Shown here: positions 1-8,820 of the stretch, in pieces
How positions within the stretch are numbered: position 1 is the first letter of the stretch
Layout: every line of letters starts with the position of its first letter
Assembly: GCF_002177135.1 (NCBI RefSeq)
Contig: NZ_MWPH01000002.1
Location: 372,001 to 436,000 of the forward strand
Direction: 5' to 3'
Origin: Natronolimnobius baerhuensis
GTDB lineage: Archaea; Halobacteriota; Halobacteria; Halobacteriales; Natrialbaceae
DNA length: 64,000 nucleotides
Translations under genes and position numbers: made by a program
The notes under the pieces: model-generated
Told to the model about the DNA's origin: nothing
Database searches by the model: none
The model's input: the letters and a program-made list of their open reading frames with translations, nothing else

Positions 1-126
1 CACCTGAACGCCAGACGGGCCAGGATCTGCACTGTCTCCCGTATTCGCGCGTGGGTCTGGGCCTGCGTCCGGACCAGGTGCAGCCTCCGATTCCGGTCGC
101 TTCTCGGGCGACTCTCCAGCAGACAT
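1..126 (-). CDS. N-terminal fragment of an unknown acidic protein (partial)
   Basis: An open frame of 42 codons begins with ATG at 126 and runs off the left edge. It starts MSAGESPEKRPESEAAPG and is rich in Asp, Glu, Pro, Gly and Ala, like the disordered acidic N-terminus common in haloarchaeal proteins. No domain is visible in this part, so no function is proposed. It would be transcribed leftwards, in the same direction as the HAD hydrolase gene upstream of it. The frame is stop-free with haloarchaeal composition, but the length is too short for certainty. Confidence 0.55.
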   Translation of the reverse strand, partial: MSAGESPEKRPESEAAPGPDAGPDPRANTGDSADPGPSGVQV

Positions 127-218
127 TATGCCCGATGCTCACCCGCAGTCGGCTTTGTTAGTCGTCAGGTACAACTACAGCCAGCACCGTCTCGATGGGC
201 CGTTGCAGCCTTACTCGC

Positions 219-878
219 TCACTCGAGGCCAGCGAGAATCTCCGGCAGCGCCGTTGCAATGTCGGCCTGCTCGACGTGGGCCACAGCCCGCGAATCGGGC
301 TCAGGGCCGCCCTCGAGGAGTACCTGTATGACCGCCATTCCGGCGTTGCTCGCGCCGTAGACGTCGGCGTCGACGTCGTCGCCAACGTAGACCGTTTCCG
401 CCGGTTCGACGTCCAGTTCAGTTGCAATCGCTTCGAACGCACGCGGGTCGGGTTTGCCCGCCTCGAGTTCGCCCGTGACGAGGGCGGCATCAAAGCGGTC
501 CTCCCAGCCGAGCGTCTCGAGTTTGTCCCGCTGGGCCCGAACTGGCCCGTTGGTCAACAGCCCAACTCGGTAGTCGGCTTTGAGATCCTCGAGCATGGAT
601 TCGACACCGGGCAGCGCCTCGAGTGCGTCTGCGATTGCCTCGCGGTAGGCCGTGGCAACGGCGGCCGGATCGGCTGTGGTATCGTACTCGGCGAGCAAGT
701 CGATGAAAATCGGCTCGCGCGAGCGCTGGGTGAGGTGGTTTCCATGGGCCTCGAGATAGTCCTCGCGCGTGAGTGCCGGCGCGTCAGCAGTGTCGACGGC
801 CTCCTGTAACAGCGTTTCGCGGTCCCGCGTCGGAACCGCAAGCGTATAATCGAGGTCGAAGACGACCGCCTGTGTCAT
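219..878 (-). CDS. HAD-superfamily hydrolase
   Basis: A cytoplasmic phosphatase-like enzyme of 219 residues. Motif I is DLDYTL near residues 7-12, with the nucleophile Asp and the +2 Asp expected of the family. Motif II is the LLTNGP stretch, a conserved Lys follows in the GKPDPRAFE segment, and motif IV is GDDVDADV. The spacing between motifs I and II fits a helical C1 cap as in phosphoglycolate phosphatase and haloacid dehalogenase types; the substrate cannot be told. The start at 878 was chosen because MTQAVVFDLD places motif I at the usual distance from the N-terminus; an in-frame ATG at 935 would add 19 residues of no family resemblance. Confidence 0.88.
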   Translation of the reverse strand: MTQAVVFDLDYTLAVPTRDRETLLQEAVDTADAPALTREDYLEAHGNHLTQRSREPIFIDLLAEYDTTADPAAVATAYREAIADALEALPGVESMLEDLKADYRVGLLTNGPVRAQRDKLETLGWEDRFDAALVTGELEAGKPDPRAFEAIATELDVEPAETVYVGDDVDADVYGASNAGMAVIQVLLEGGPEPDSRAVAHVEQADIATALPEILAGLE

Positions 879-1038
879 AGCAGTCAAGGCGGACTCGAGG
901 GGGTTGAAACTATCCCTTCTGGATACACCGATCACCCAGTGATGTCGCCTCGCGTGGGAGTCAGTTCTGACGACACCACGACGTATCGATGCCGGGTTCC
1001 GACACCGTTAATTCAGTCGCCTAGGAAGATTCGGGCAG

Positions 1039-2805
1039 ATGGTTACCGAAACAGCGCTTACTGTTGATCTCGCTGTTATTTTGTTCTGTGCGACATTTGC
1101 AGGATTCCTCGCCAAACAGACTGGCCAACCGACGATCATCGCGTACATTCTCGCCGGCGTCGTGATCGGACCGGCAGTGCTTGGCATCGTCGAGGTCAGC
1201 GAACTAACCGAGTTGCTCTCGGAACTCGGTCTCGCGTTCTTGCTGTTCTTGCTCGGGATCAAAATGCGTCTCGAAGAGATTCAACACGTCCTCTCACCAA
1301 TCGTCAAAATTGCGCTCCCGCAGATGGCGCTCGTCTTTCTCGCGGGGGCGGGAATCGCGTATGCGCTTCCCCCGTTCGGTCTGCTCGAGGCGTTTCTCAT
1401 CGGCCTTGCAGTAATGTATAGTTCGACGGCCGTCGTCATCAAGATGTTAAACGACAAGGACGAAGCAACCTCATTGCACGGCAAAATCGATGTTGGCATC
1501 CTGCTCGTACAGGACGTCGTCGTCGTCATTATTCTGGCCGTGCTCGCAGCCGGACAGCCGGAGAGTTTCACAGAGGTCGCGACGACGCTCGCCGTCGTGC
1601 TCGTCCTCGTTGCGCTCGTGACGGTCGCAGCGCTTGTTGCCTCCCGAACGGTCCTCCCGATTGTCTTCCGTCGGATCGCAGATAACAAGGAAATCTTCTT
1701 CCTCGTCGCTATCTCGTGGGCGTTTCTGTTCGTCTTCGTCTCCGACAACATCAACCTCTTTCTCGAGCCGTTTGGCATCGAGGCGTACCTCTCGATTGAG
1801 ATGGGTGCGTTCATGGCCGGCGTCGCCATCGCCCAACTCCCCTACAGCAAGGAGTTGCAAGACCGGGTCAATCCGCTGACTGATCTGTTCGTCATGGTCT
1901 TTTTCGTCTCGGTCGCACTCGACCTCGAGGCCGCGCAACTGTTTGCGTACACCCAGGAGGCACTCATCGCTGCGCTGGTGTTGATGCCAGTAAAGTTCCT
2001 GATCTTCTTCTACCTGCTCGACTGGCAGGGTTTCGGGTCCGAAACGACGTTCCTCGGGAGTCTCAACATGATACAGGTCAGCGAGTTCGGGATTATCGTC
2101 ACTGCCGTCGCGGTCACAGGCGGGTTCATCGAGGCCGAGGTGCTCGGCTTCATGACGCTGCTTGCAATCTTCACGATGGCCGTCTCGGTGTACTTCATCG
2201 AGTTCAGCCATACGCTGTTCGAGCGATTCGAGTCGCCGATCACGCGATTCGCCGGCGAGGGGTCGTTCGAGGGTGACAAACAGGAGTACCGCGATCATGC
2301 AGTCGTCATCGGCTACGACGACGTGACGCGAAACGTCCTGCCGTTGCTCGCGGATCACTACGAGGATGTTGTCGTCGTCGACCGAACCGTCGAACACGTC
2401 GAAACGCTCGAGGAAGAGGGGTACGACGCCGTCTACGGTGACTTCCGAAACGCAACGATCCGGAAGGATGTCGCCGCAAAACGAGCGGATTTCGTCCTCT
2501 CGTCGTCGGTCGACCCGGCGGTCAACTCGGTGTTGCTCGAGTCAGTCAGCGAGGACGCGACGGTCCTCGTCGAGGCGGATCGAATCGAAGACGCACGTAC
2601 CCTCTACGATAGCGGCGTCCACTGTGTACTGATGACCCCATACCTCGCCGCGGACAGACTTGCTGCGTACCTGCACACGTATCTCGAGGACGGTCGCGTT
2701 ACGGACCGACTCGAGCGAACGCTCGAGTCGGACATCGAGTTGCTGGCCACTGATGAGCCGTTCCCGGACCACGACGGTGGATTCGGAGGTGGTCTCGATG
2801 AGTGA
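1039..2805 (+). CDS. KefB-type cation:proton antiporter with degenerate TrkA-N domain (pair 1, first gene)
   Basis: A 588-residue CPA2-family antiporter. Residues 1 to about 395 are hydrophobic with 11-13 likely membrane segments and the typical QPTIIAYILAGVVIGP stretch near the N-terminus. A cytosolic TrkA-N/RCK-like domain follows. Its nucleotide-binding loop reads GYDDVT at residues 425-430 instead of GxGxxG, so NAD(H) binding may be lost or altered. The gene overlaps the next antiporter gene by 8 bp (ATGAGTGA), implying translational coupling and probably a two-subunit transporter. Family knowledge suggests Na+/H+ or K+/H+ exchange; the ion is not readable from sequence. An AT-rich stretch about 30 bp upstream of the ATG fits a leaderless start. 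Confidence 0.9.
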   Translation: MVTETALTVDLAVILFCATFAGFLAKQTGQPTIIAYILAGVVIGPAVLGIVEVSELTELLSELGLAFLLFLLGIKMRLEEIQHVLSPIVKIALPQMALVFLAGAGIAYALPPFGLLEAFLIGLAVMYSSTAVVIKMLNDKDEATSLHGKIDVGILLVQDVVVVIILAVLAAGQPESFTEVATTLAVVLVLVALVTVAALVASRTVLPIVFRRIADNKEIFFLVAISWAFLFVFVSDNINLFLEPFGIEAYLSIEMGAFMAGVAIAQLPYSKELQDRVNPLTDLFVMVFFVSVALDLEAAQLFAYTQEALIAALVLMPVKFLIFFYLLDWQGFGSETTFLGSLNMIQVSEFGIIVTAVAVTGGFIEAEVLGFMTLLAIFTMAVSVYFIEFSHTLFERFESPITRFAGEGSFEGDKQEYRDHAVVIGYDDVTRNVLPLLADHYEDVVVVDRTVEHVETLEEEGYDAVYGDFRNATIRKDVAAKRADFVLSSSVDPAVNSVLLESVSEDATVLVEADRIEDARTLYDSGVHCVLMTPYLAADRLAAYLHTYLEDGRVTDRLERTLESDIELLATDEPFPDHDGGFGGGLDE

Positions 2806-4504
2806 GTTACTCACCGCTGTCTCGATCATGTTCATCATCACCGGACCGCTCTTGCTGGCGGCAAACCGGTACGACCTCCCGACAGTGCCGTTTTTCATCC
2901 TCGCGGGCGTTATCGCCGGATTCGCGATGGACGGCTTTGGCCTCGACGAGGAACTGACCCTCGAGATAGCTCAGTACGGGATTGCGCTGCTCGTGTTCTC
3001 GTTCGGCGTTGGAATCGATTTCGCTGCCGTTCGGTCGGTGCTCGGCGACAGCGAAATCGCAGCACTTGGCCAGATTTTCATCGTTGGCTCGCTCGGCATC
3101 GGGATCAGCATCGTCCTCGGTGTTGCCCCCACTGAAGCGATCTATCTGGGGATTGCGGCCGCACTCTCCTCGACAATCGTCGGCCGAGCGCTGTTACAGA
3201 CCGAGATCGATCTGCGGCTGATCCGTGGTCGACTGGCGAGTACGATCCAGTTCGTCCAGGACCTACTCGCTATTGTCTTCGTGCTCATCCTGGGGACGGG
3301 AACGCTCGAACTCGGCCCAGTCGCGGCCGCTATTGGCTACGGGCTGGCCTTGATCGCCCTCGCGTTCCTCGTCAACCGATACCTGTTCGACATCATTGGT
3401 CGACTCGCCGATGGGTCGGACGAACTCATGATTCTGGGCGTCGTCTCCTTGCTCGCGGCATTTATTGGTGCTGCCGAGTTCGCTGGCGTCTCGATTGTCG
3501 TCGGCGCATTTGCCGCCGGTCTCGCGGTTCGACACGATCCAATCGAGTATCTCGGTCTGTTCAACGGCCTCGAGTCGATCAGGGACTTCTTTGTCGCGAT
3601 CTTCTTCGTAACCATTGGCGCGCTCATCACGTTCCCATTCCTCGAGACGGGGCATGCCGAGTCCGTCGAGAAGGTGCTGATTGCCGGCGGTCTCGTTGTG
3701 CTCACAGTCGTCGTGAAACCAGCGCTTACGACGGCGATCTTGCTGGCGAAAGGCTATGAGCGACGCACGGCAACGCTGACCGGCCTCAGCATCGATCAGG
3801 TCAGCGAGTTCGCGCTCATCATCGCGATTCAGGCGCTGTTGATCGGTGCAATCTCCGAGACGGTGTTCGACGCGATCATCCTCGCTGCAGCCGTCACGAT
3901 GATCACCTCGAGTCTGAGTCAACGCTACGACGAACAGCTGTATCGCGGGCTGGTCAACCGAGGGCTCCTCCCACGTGCACACGGCAAGATTGATGCGTGG
4001 AGCGACGTGCCAACGGACCTCTCTGACCACGTCGTCATCGTCGGCTACGGGCGACAGGGGAAGCGACTGGTCGAAACCTGCGAGGAACTCGACCACCCCT
4101 ACGTCGTCATCGAAAACGATCCCGCTCGTCGAGAAACAGTCCGCAAGGAGTGTAACGCACTCGTCGTCGGCGACGCGATGGAACAGTACACGTGGGAGAA
4201 AGCAACCGTCGAGCAAGCGCGGCTGGTCTTCTCGACGATTGAATCCGATTCCGTCTCGAGACAGATTCTCTCCGCCGATTTCAACGCTGATTGTATCGTC
4301 CGTGCGAGCGAGCAGGAAACGGCGCTCGAGTTGCTCGAGGCAGGTGCGTTGTACGTCGGTGTCCCCGAACTCCTCGCCGGCCAGCAACTTGTCGAACACG
4401 TCGAAGACTTGCTCGAGGGTGACCTGACTGCCGAACAACTTCGAGCAGCGCGCCAGCAGGATCTGGAGCTACAGGCGGATGCAACGCAGCCGCACTTACA
4501 GTGA
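2798..4504 (+). CDS. KefB-type cation:proton antiporter with canonical TrkA-N domain (pair 1, second gene)
   Basis: A 568-residue membrane protein that starts MSELLTAVSIMF inside the last codons of the preceding gene. About 12 membrane segments occupy residues 1-390. A TrkA-N domain follows with an intact glycine-rich loop GYGRQG at residues 416-421 and the acidic strand end VVIEND that normally contacts the NAD ribose. A C-terminal region with repeated LLEAGALYVGVPELLAGQQL matches this KefC-like subclass. The first gene of the pair has a degenerate loop, so nucleotide sensing may be supplied by this subunit. The longer in-frame start at 2660 was rejected because it lies inside the upstream gene and adds unrelated residues. 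Confidence 0.9.
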   Translation: MSELLTAVSIMFIITGPLLLAANRYDLPTVPFFILAGVIAGFAMDGFGLDEELTLEIAQYGIALLVFSFGVGIDFAAVRSVLGDSEIAALGQIFIVGSLGIGISIVLGVAPTEAIYLGIAAALSSTIVGRALLQTEIDLRLIRGRLASTIQFVQDLLAIVFVLILGTGTLELGPVAAAIGYGLALIALAFLVNRYLFDIIGRLADGSDELMILGVVSLLAAFIGAAEFAGVSIVVGAFAAGLAVRHDPIEYLGLFNGLESIRDFFVAIFFVTIGALITFPFLETGHAESVEKVLIAGGLVVLTVVVKPALTTAILLAKGYERRTATLTGLSIDQVSEFALIIAIQALLIGAISETVFDAIILAAAVTMITSSLSQRYDEQLYRGLVNRGLLPRAHGKIDAWSDVPTDLSDHVVIVGYGRQGKRLVETCEELDHPYVVIENDPARRETVRKECNALVVGDAMEQYTWEKATVEQARLVFSTIESDSVSRQILSADFNADCIVRASEQETALELLEAGALYVGVPELLAGQQLVEHVEDLLEGDLTAEQLRAARQQDLELQADATQPHLQ

Positions 4505-4516
4505 ATCAGCAAGTCT

Positions 4517-4738
4517 TTGGTCTGTCTGTGCGAAGAACTTGCTGTGTTTGAACTCGGGCAAGTGCTTCGAATTGGACGAAACCTCGTCGTCTACACCGTT
4601 GGTGTTGGACTGTTAATCGTCGCCGCACTTGGACTTGCAGACGCCATCGAACTCGAGGCGCTCGTTGCAGTCCCACTGTTTGTCGTTGGGCTTGCCCTCG
4701 TCCTCGTCGTCCACGAGTATTTCGATGGCCCAGTCTGA
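4517..4738 (+). CDS. small two-helix membrane protein
   Basis: A 73-residue protein with two hydrophobic segments (about residues 23-40 and 49-66) separated by a short acidic turn, ending HEYFDGPV. No recognised family. It starts 12 bp after the antiporter pair on the same strand, so it is probably co-transcribed and could be an accessory subunit; that is inference from position. A GTG at 4544 is an alternative start that removes nine N-terminal residues including two cysteines. Confidence 0.6.
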   Translation: MVCLCEELAVFELGQVLRIGRNLVVYTVGVGLLIVAALGLADAIELEALVAVPLFVVGLALVLVVHEYFDGPV

Positions 4739-4776
4739 GGGGCATCTATTTTGTCCGTGGTCTCACTAGCGGGAGT

Positions 4777-5229
4777 ATGGACGCTCCAACACCACACTCT
4801 CGAGACATACTCGATCACGTTCTGGTTCCGGTGGCACACGAAGACGACGCCACGCAAACCGCACTCGCGCTCGAGCCGTACGATCCCGTTCACGTCACGG
4901 CGATCCACATTGTCGAAAAAGCCGACGGTGCCCCAGACAAAACACCAGTCGAGCAATCCGAAGCAATCGCTGCGGACTCGTTTGCGGCGATAGGAACCGT
5001 GTTTCCCGACGCCGATGAGCGGGTCAAGTACGCACGTCGCGTTGTCGATGCAATTTTCGAGGCCGCAGACGAACTCGATGCCAGCGCTATCGCGTTCCGC
5101 CCGCGCGGCGGGAATCGTGTGGTTCAGTTTCTCTCGGGTGACCGCTCACGGAAACTCGTCACCGGTGCCAACCGCCCCGTCATTGCTCTCCCAACGAGAG
5201 ACGAGGTACCATCGGACGCAGACTCGTAG
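4777..5229 (+). CDS. UspA-family universal stress protein
   Basis: A 150-residue single Usp domain. The first strand HVLVPVAHEDDA, the internal VDAIFEAADELDASAIAFRPRGG region and the final strand RPVIALPT follow the universal stress protein fold. The usual ATP-binding G-2x-G-9x-G-S/T pattern is only partly matched: the RGGNRVVQFLSGDRSRKLV segment has no clear GS, so nucleotide binding is uncertain. It sits between two antiporter pairs on the same strand as the first; Usp proteins beside cation transporters are common in haloarchaea and may regulate them, but that is inference. Confidence 0.85.
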   Translation: MDAPTPHSRDILDHVLVPVAHEDDATQTALALEPYDPVHVTAIHIVEKADGAPDKTPVEQSEAIAADSFAAIGTVFPDADERVKYARRVVDAIFEAADELDASAIAFRPRGGNRVVQFLSGDRSRKLVTGANRPVIALPTRDEVPSDADS

Positions 5230-5257
5230 TCCGCCTTGCGGACCCAACAGACACAGG

Positions 5258-6958
5258 TTATATCCGCTCGTCACGACTCGCAAACCCGTCCTGCTCGAGC
5301 GTTTGGAAGTACGCCATGTGCTCTTGCTCAAGCGTTTCGGGATCCGTCTCACCGGCCGCCAGCGCCTCGACAGTTGAAACGAGTTGTTCGCCCGCGAGGA
5401 CGTTCGGCACAGCAACGTGCGTTGCGCCCGCCTCGAGATACGATTCTGCATCGCCGGTCGACTCTGCTCGAAGGACGATATCGGCGTCACTCTCGCGCTC
5501 GAGGAGTGCCTCTGAGACGCCCTGATGGTCGACCGTCGAACAGACGAGCGCGGCGTTTTCGACCTGTGCTTTCTCCCACGGATAGTCTGCTAACGCGTCG
5601 CCCAGCACGTAGTGTTGACAGGCGGTATCGAGTTCGTCCCAGAGGACCGGGTCGTTTTCGATGACGACGTACGGGTGATCGAGTGTCTCGAGCGTTTCGA
5701 CGAGTTGGCGACCGATTCGGCCGTAGCCGACGATGATGATGTGGTCCTCGAGGTCGCCGACACTGCTTCGGTCGTCGACTTTCCGCGTTCGTTGGCTCCG
5801 AAACAGCCGTGCGACGACGACCCGGTAGACGACGTCTTCGGTTCGTCGGCCGAGGAACGTCAACAGCATCGTTGCCGCAGCAGCGAGGATGATCGCGTCG
5901 AACAGCGCATCGGCTATCGTTTGCATCAACAGCGCCTGAATCGCGATGATGAGTGCAAACTCACTGACCTGATTGAGACTCGAGCCAGCCAGAAACGCCG
6001 TTCGAGCATCGTAGCCTTCGTAGATGAACGAGATGATGTGCACGACCGGGTTTACCACAAGCACGAGCAGCGTAATCGTACCCGCGATGACGAGGACCTC
6101 GAGTGACGGAATCGCAACGAGCGCACCGACAGTGACGAAGAAGATCGCAACGAAGAAATCGGTGATCGAACTAATTCCGTTTTGCACCTCGAGGGCCTGT
6201 GTCCCGTCGCTTCGGATCGAGATGCCGGCGGCGAACGCACCGATGACGAGCGAGAGGCCAACGTACTCTGCTGCAGCGATGAACGCGATCAGAATCGAGA
6301 TACTGCCGACGAGTATGAGTTCGCCGTCTCCGTCAGCGAGTCGAACGAGGAGCGGGAAGCCATGGCGGTAGATCACCAGTCCCGCGACGACGAACAACAC
6401 GCCGTAGCCGATTTGTGCAGCGATGCCGTCGGCTGTGACGACTTCGGTACTGAGGATCAACAGGAGCGCAATCGCGACCAGATCGTCGAAAAAGTGAATC
6501 GACGACGCGAGCCGACCGTGAACGAGGTTCGCCCGACTTTCAGAGCCAAGCAAGACGCCGCCGACGAGCGACGAACTCAGAACGACGGCCGCGGCGAAGT
6601 ACGCCGCGTTTCGAAGTTGGTAGTCGAAGCCGAACAGGTCGCCAAACAGATAGCCAACAGCAAATGCAATCGGCGCGACGATGATCAGCTGTGTCAGTGC
6701 TGCGATTTCTGCATCTCGGAGTACCGACTCGAGGTCGCCGAAATCGATGCGAATCGCAAAGACGAACACGAGGAACGCGATTCCCCACTGTGCGAGAACG
6801 ATTATTTCAGATTGCGTTACAGACTCGAAGCTACCAGCGATCAATCCGGCGATGATGTAAAACGGAATCGGCGAGAGGCCGAAGTGATTCGCGATTAGCG
6901 AGAGCACGCCAGCGGAAACGAAAACGACCGCCAGCGTAATGACGAGTTCCTCAGCCAT
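5258..6958 (-). CDS. KefB-type cation:proton antiporter with canonical TrkA-N domain (pair 2, second gene)
   Basis: A 566-residue paralog of the gene at 2798-4504. The membrane domain starts MAEELVITLAVVF, with the shared PFYIIAGLIAG, FAIRIDFGDL and RDAEIAALTQ stretches. The TrkA-N domain has an intact GYGRIG loop at residues 411-416, followed by HPYVVIENDP, almost the same as in the other copy. The C-terminus carries the AGATHVAVPNVLAGEQLV segment. Its ATG overlaps the stop of the upstream antiporter gene by 8 bp (ATGGCTGA), repeating the coupling seen in pair 1. The ATG at 7060 was rejected because it would run through the end of the upstream gene. Confidence 0.9.
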   Translation of the reverse strand: MAEELVITLAVVFVSAGVLSLIANHFGLSPIPFYIIAGLIAGSFESVTQSEIIVLAQWGIAFLVFVFAIRIDFGDLESVLRDAEIAALTQLIIVAPIAFAVGYLFGDLFGFDYQLRNAAYFAAAVVLSSSLVGGVLLGSESRANLVHGRLASSIHFFDDLVAIALLLILSTEVVTADGIAAQIGYGVLFVVAGLVIYRHGFPLLVRLADGDGELILVGSISILIAFIAAAEYVGLSLVIGAFAAGISIRSDGTQALEVQNGISSITDFFVAIFFVTVGALVAIPSLEVLVIAGTITLLVLVVNPVVHIISFIYEGYDARTAFLAGSSLNQVSEFALIIAIQALLMQTIADALFDAIILAAAATMLLTFLGRRTEDVVYRVVVARLFRSQRTRKVDDRSSVGDLEDHIIIVGYGRIGRQLVETLETLDHPYVVIENDPVLWDELDTACQHYVLGDALADYPWEKAQVENAALVCSTVDHQGVSEALLERESDADIVLRAESTGDAESYLEAGATHVAVPNVLAGEQLVSTVEALAAGETDPETLEQEHMAYFQTLEQDGFASRDERI

Positions 6959-8723
6959 CGGACTCACCTCCGTGGCGCCGATTGGGGTCCTCGAGTGGCT
7001 CGGTGTCGTCATCGGAGTCGTCCTCGAATCGTCTGACTGCCCGGTGTTGGCGCGCTTCAATCGCGTCGATATCGCGGCTGATTGCCTCGTCGAAGGACGT
7101 CTGGTCGGTGACGTACAACTCGACGTACTCGCTTAGCTTCTCGGCGGCGAGATGGGATGTCATGATGACGTAGGTCGCTCCGCGGTCGTAGAGTGTGCGT
7201 GCATCATCGATTCGCTCGGCCTCGACGAACACCGTCGCGTCCTCATTTACCTCTGCCAGCAGCGCCTTGTTGACCTCGCGTTCGACACTCGAACTCAACA
7301 CGAACTCCGCGCCTTTCAGGTTTGATTCCTTCCGAACTTCGGTGTGTCTGAAATCGCCGAAGACATACTCGTAACGGCCTTCTTCCTCGAGTTCTTCAAT
7401 GTGATCGGTTTGTCTATCGATGATCACCACCTCCTCGAAGTGCTCCTCGAGAAGCGGGAGCGCACGCTCGGTAATTTCGTCGTAGCCGATGGCAATCGCG
7501 TGATTCTCATACTTGCTAATGTCGGCGTCTTTCTCGTCGTCGGATTCGAACCGCCGGAACCACGGCTCGAGGCGCTCGTAGAGTGCGTGATTGTACGCGA
7601 TGATGTACGTCGAGAGACTCATCGTCAGCAGCGCCATCAGACTCAGGTAGCCGAGTACGTCTGGACCGATGAGTTCCTGATCGATTGCGAGCGCGCCGAC
7701 AATCAGTGAGAACTCACTAACCTGAACCATGTTGATCGAGCCGAGGAAGGAGGTTTCGACGTCGAACCCTTCGCGGTCGATCAGGTAGAACATGATCCAG
7801 AAGTTCCCAACCATGAGGATGATCGAGGCGACGATTGCTTGCCACCAGTAGGCAAGCAGACTCGAGAGGCCGTCGATCTGGAGCCCAATCGTGGCGAAGA
7901 AGACGAGGATAAAGAAGTCGGTGATCGGCGTGATCCGATCCTCGAGTTCCTTGCTGTAGGGGAGTTGGGCGAGGCTGATGCCGGCCAGGAATGCACCGAC
8001 TTTCGGATCAAGGTCAGCGCCCTCTGCGATGGCGACGAACAGGAACGCCCAGGCGATAGCAACGATGAGGAAGACGTCTTTGTTGTCTGCGATACGCCGG
8101 AAGAGTCCTGGCAGAATGTATCGCGAGGAAAACAGCGAGAAGATGCCGATAAAGGACATCATGACGAGGATCACGGCGAGCGTGGACGCGATCTCGCTTG
8201 CGTTACCGAGTTCGTCGGCGGTAAACAGTGCAAGGACGATGACGAGATAGATGTCCTGCACGATGAGGACGCCGACGTCGATTTTGCCCGGGAGGCTGGT
8301 GATCTCGTCTTTGTCGGTGAGAATTTTGACGATGATCGGCGTCGCACCGAAGACGGTCGCAAGCGAGATGACGAGAATTTCAGTCGTGCCAAAGCCAAGC
8401 GCCAGCGCAACCAGAAACGCCAGCGCGGTCTGCATCACCGTCTGCCCGAACGCGATGTTCGTAACGGAGGGAAGAATCTCGCGAATGTCTTCGAAACGCA
8501 TCTTCAGCCCGAGCAAGAACAGCAAGAACGCAAACCCGAGATCGCCCATCAACTCGACAAGTCCCTCGTTGGTCACGATATCGAACGCAACCGGGCCGAG
8601 GATAATCCCTGTCAGAATGTAGGCGATAATCGTCGGTTGCCCTGTCTGACGGGCAATGAGACCGATTATGGTCGCAACGACGACGATAATCGCAAAGTCG
8701 GCCGCGAGAGCAATTTCACTCAT
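6951..8723 (-). CDS. KefB-type cation:proton antiporter with degenerate TrkA-N domain (pair 2, first gene)
   Basis: A 590-residue paralog of the gene at 1039-2805. It shares the QTGQPTIIAYIL stretch near residue 28, FAFLLFLLGLKMRFEDI, and KDEITSLPGKIDVGVLIVQD. The cytosolic TrkA-N-like domain again lacks the glycine-rich loop: GYDEIT at residues 413-418. The tail after residue 560 is very acidic and rich in Asp and Arg, and may be disordered. It is the first gene of a two-gene unit with the following antiporter (8-bp overlap). Ion specificity is unknown. Confidence 0.9.
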   Translation of the reverse strand: MSEIALAADFAIIVVVATIIGLIARQTGQPTIIAYILTGIILGPVAFDIVTNEGLVELMGDLGFAFLLFLLGLKMRFEDIREILPSVTNIAFGQTVMQTALAFLVALALGFGTTEILVISLATVFGATPIIVKILTDKDEITSLPGKIDVGVLIVQDIYLVIVLALFTADELGNASEIASTLAVILVMMSFIGIFSLFSSRYILPGLFRRIADNKDVFLIVAIAWAFLFVAIAEGADLDPKVGAFLAGISLAQLPYSKELEDRITPITDFFILVFFATIGLQIDGLSSLLAYWWQAIVASIILMVGNFWIMFYLIDREGFDVETSFLGSINMVQVSEFSLIVGALAIDQELIGPDVLGYLSLMALLTMSLSTYIIAYNHALYERLEPWFRRFESDDEKDADISKYENHAIAIGYDEITERALPLLEEHFEEVVIIDRQTDHIEELEEEGRYEYVFGDFRHTEVRKESNLKGAEFVLSSSVEREVNKALLAEVNEDATVFVEAERIDDARTLYDRGATYVIMTSHLAAEKLSEYVELYVTDQTSFDEAISRDIDAIEARQHRAVRRFEDDSDDDTEPLEDPNRRHGGESDG

Positions 8724-8820
8724 CGGCGATGTAGGTACTCTTGTTTTGCCCCATCTCGCGTTTATACGTTGGCTTCTCGGAACTCGAGGATTCGAATCGA
8801 CCTGTCTCGACGCTCGAGGG

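Noticed and set aside
58-330. Plus-strand open frame at 128-331 as a gene
   Set aside because: It overlaps the HAD hydrolase gene on the opposite strand and has shadow-type Arg/Pro composition.
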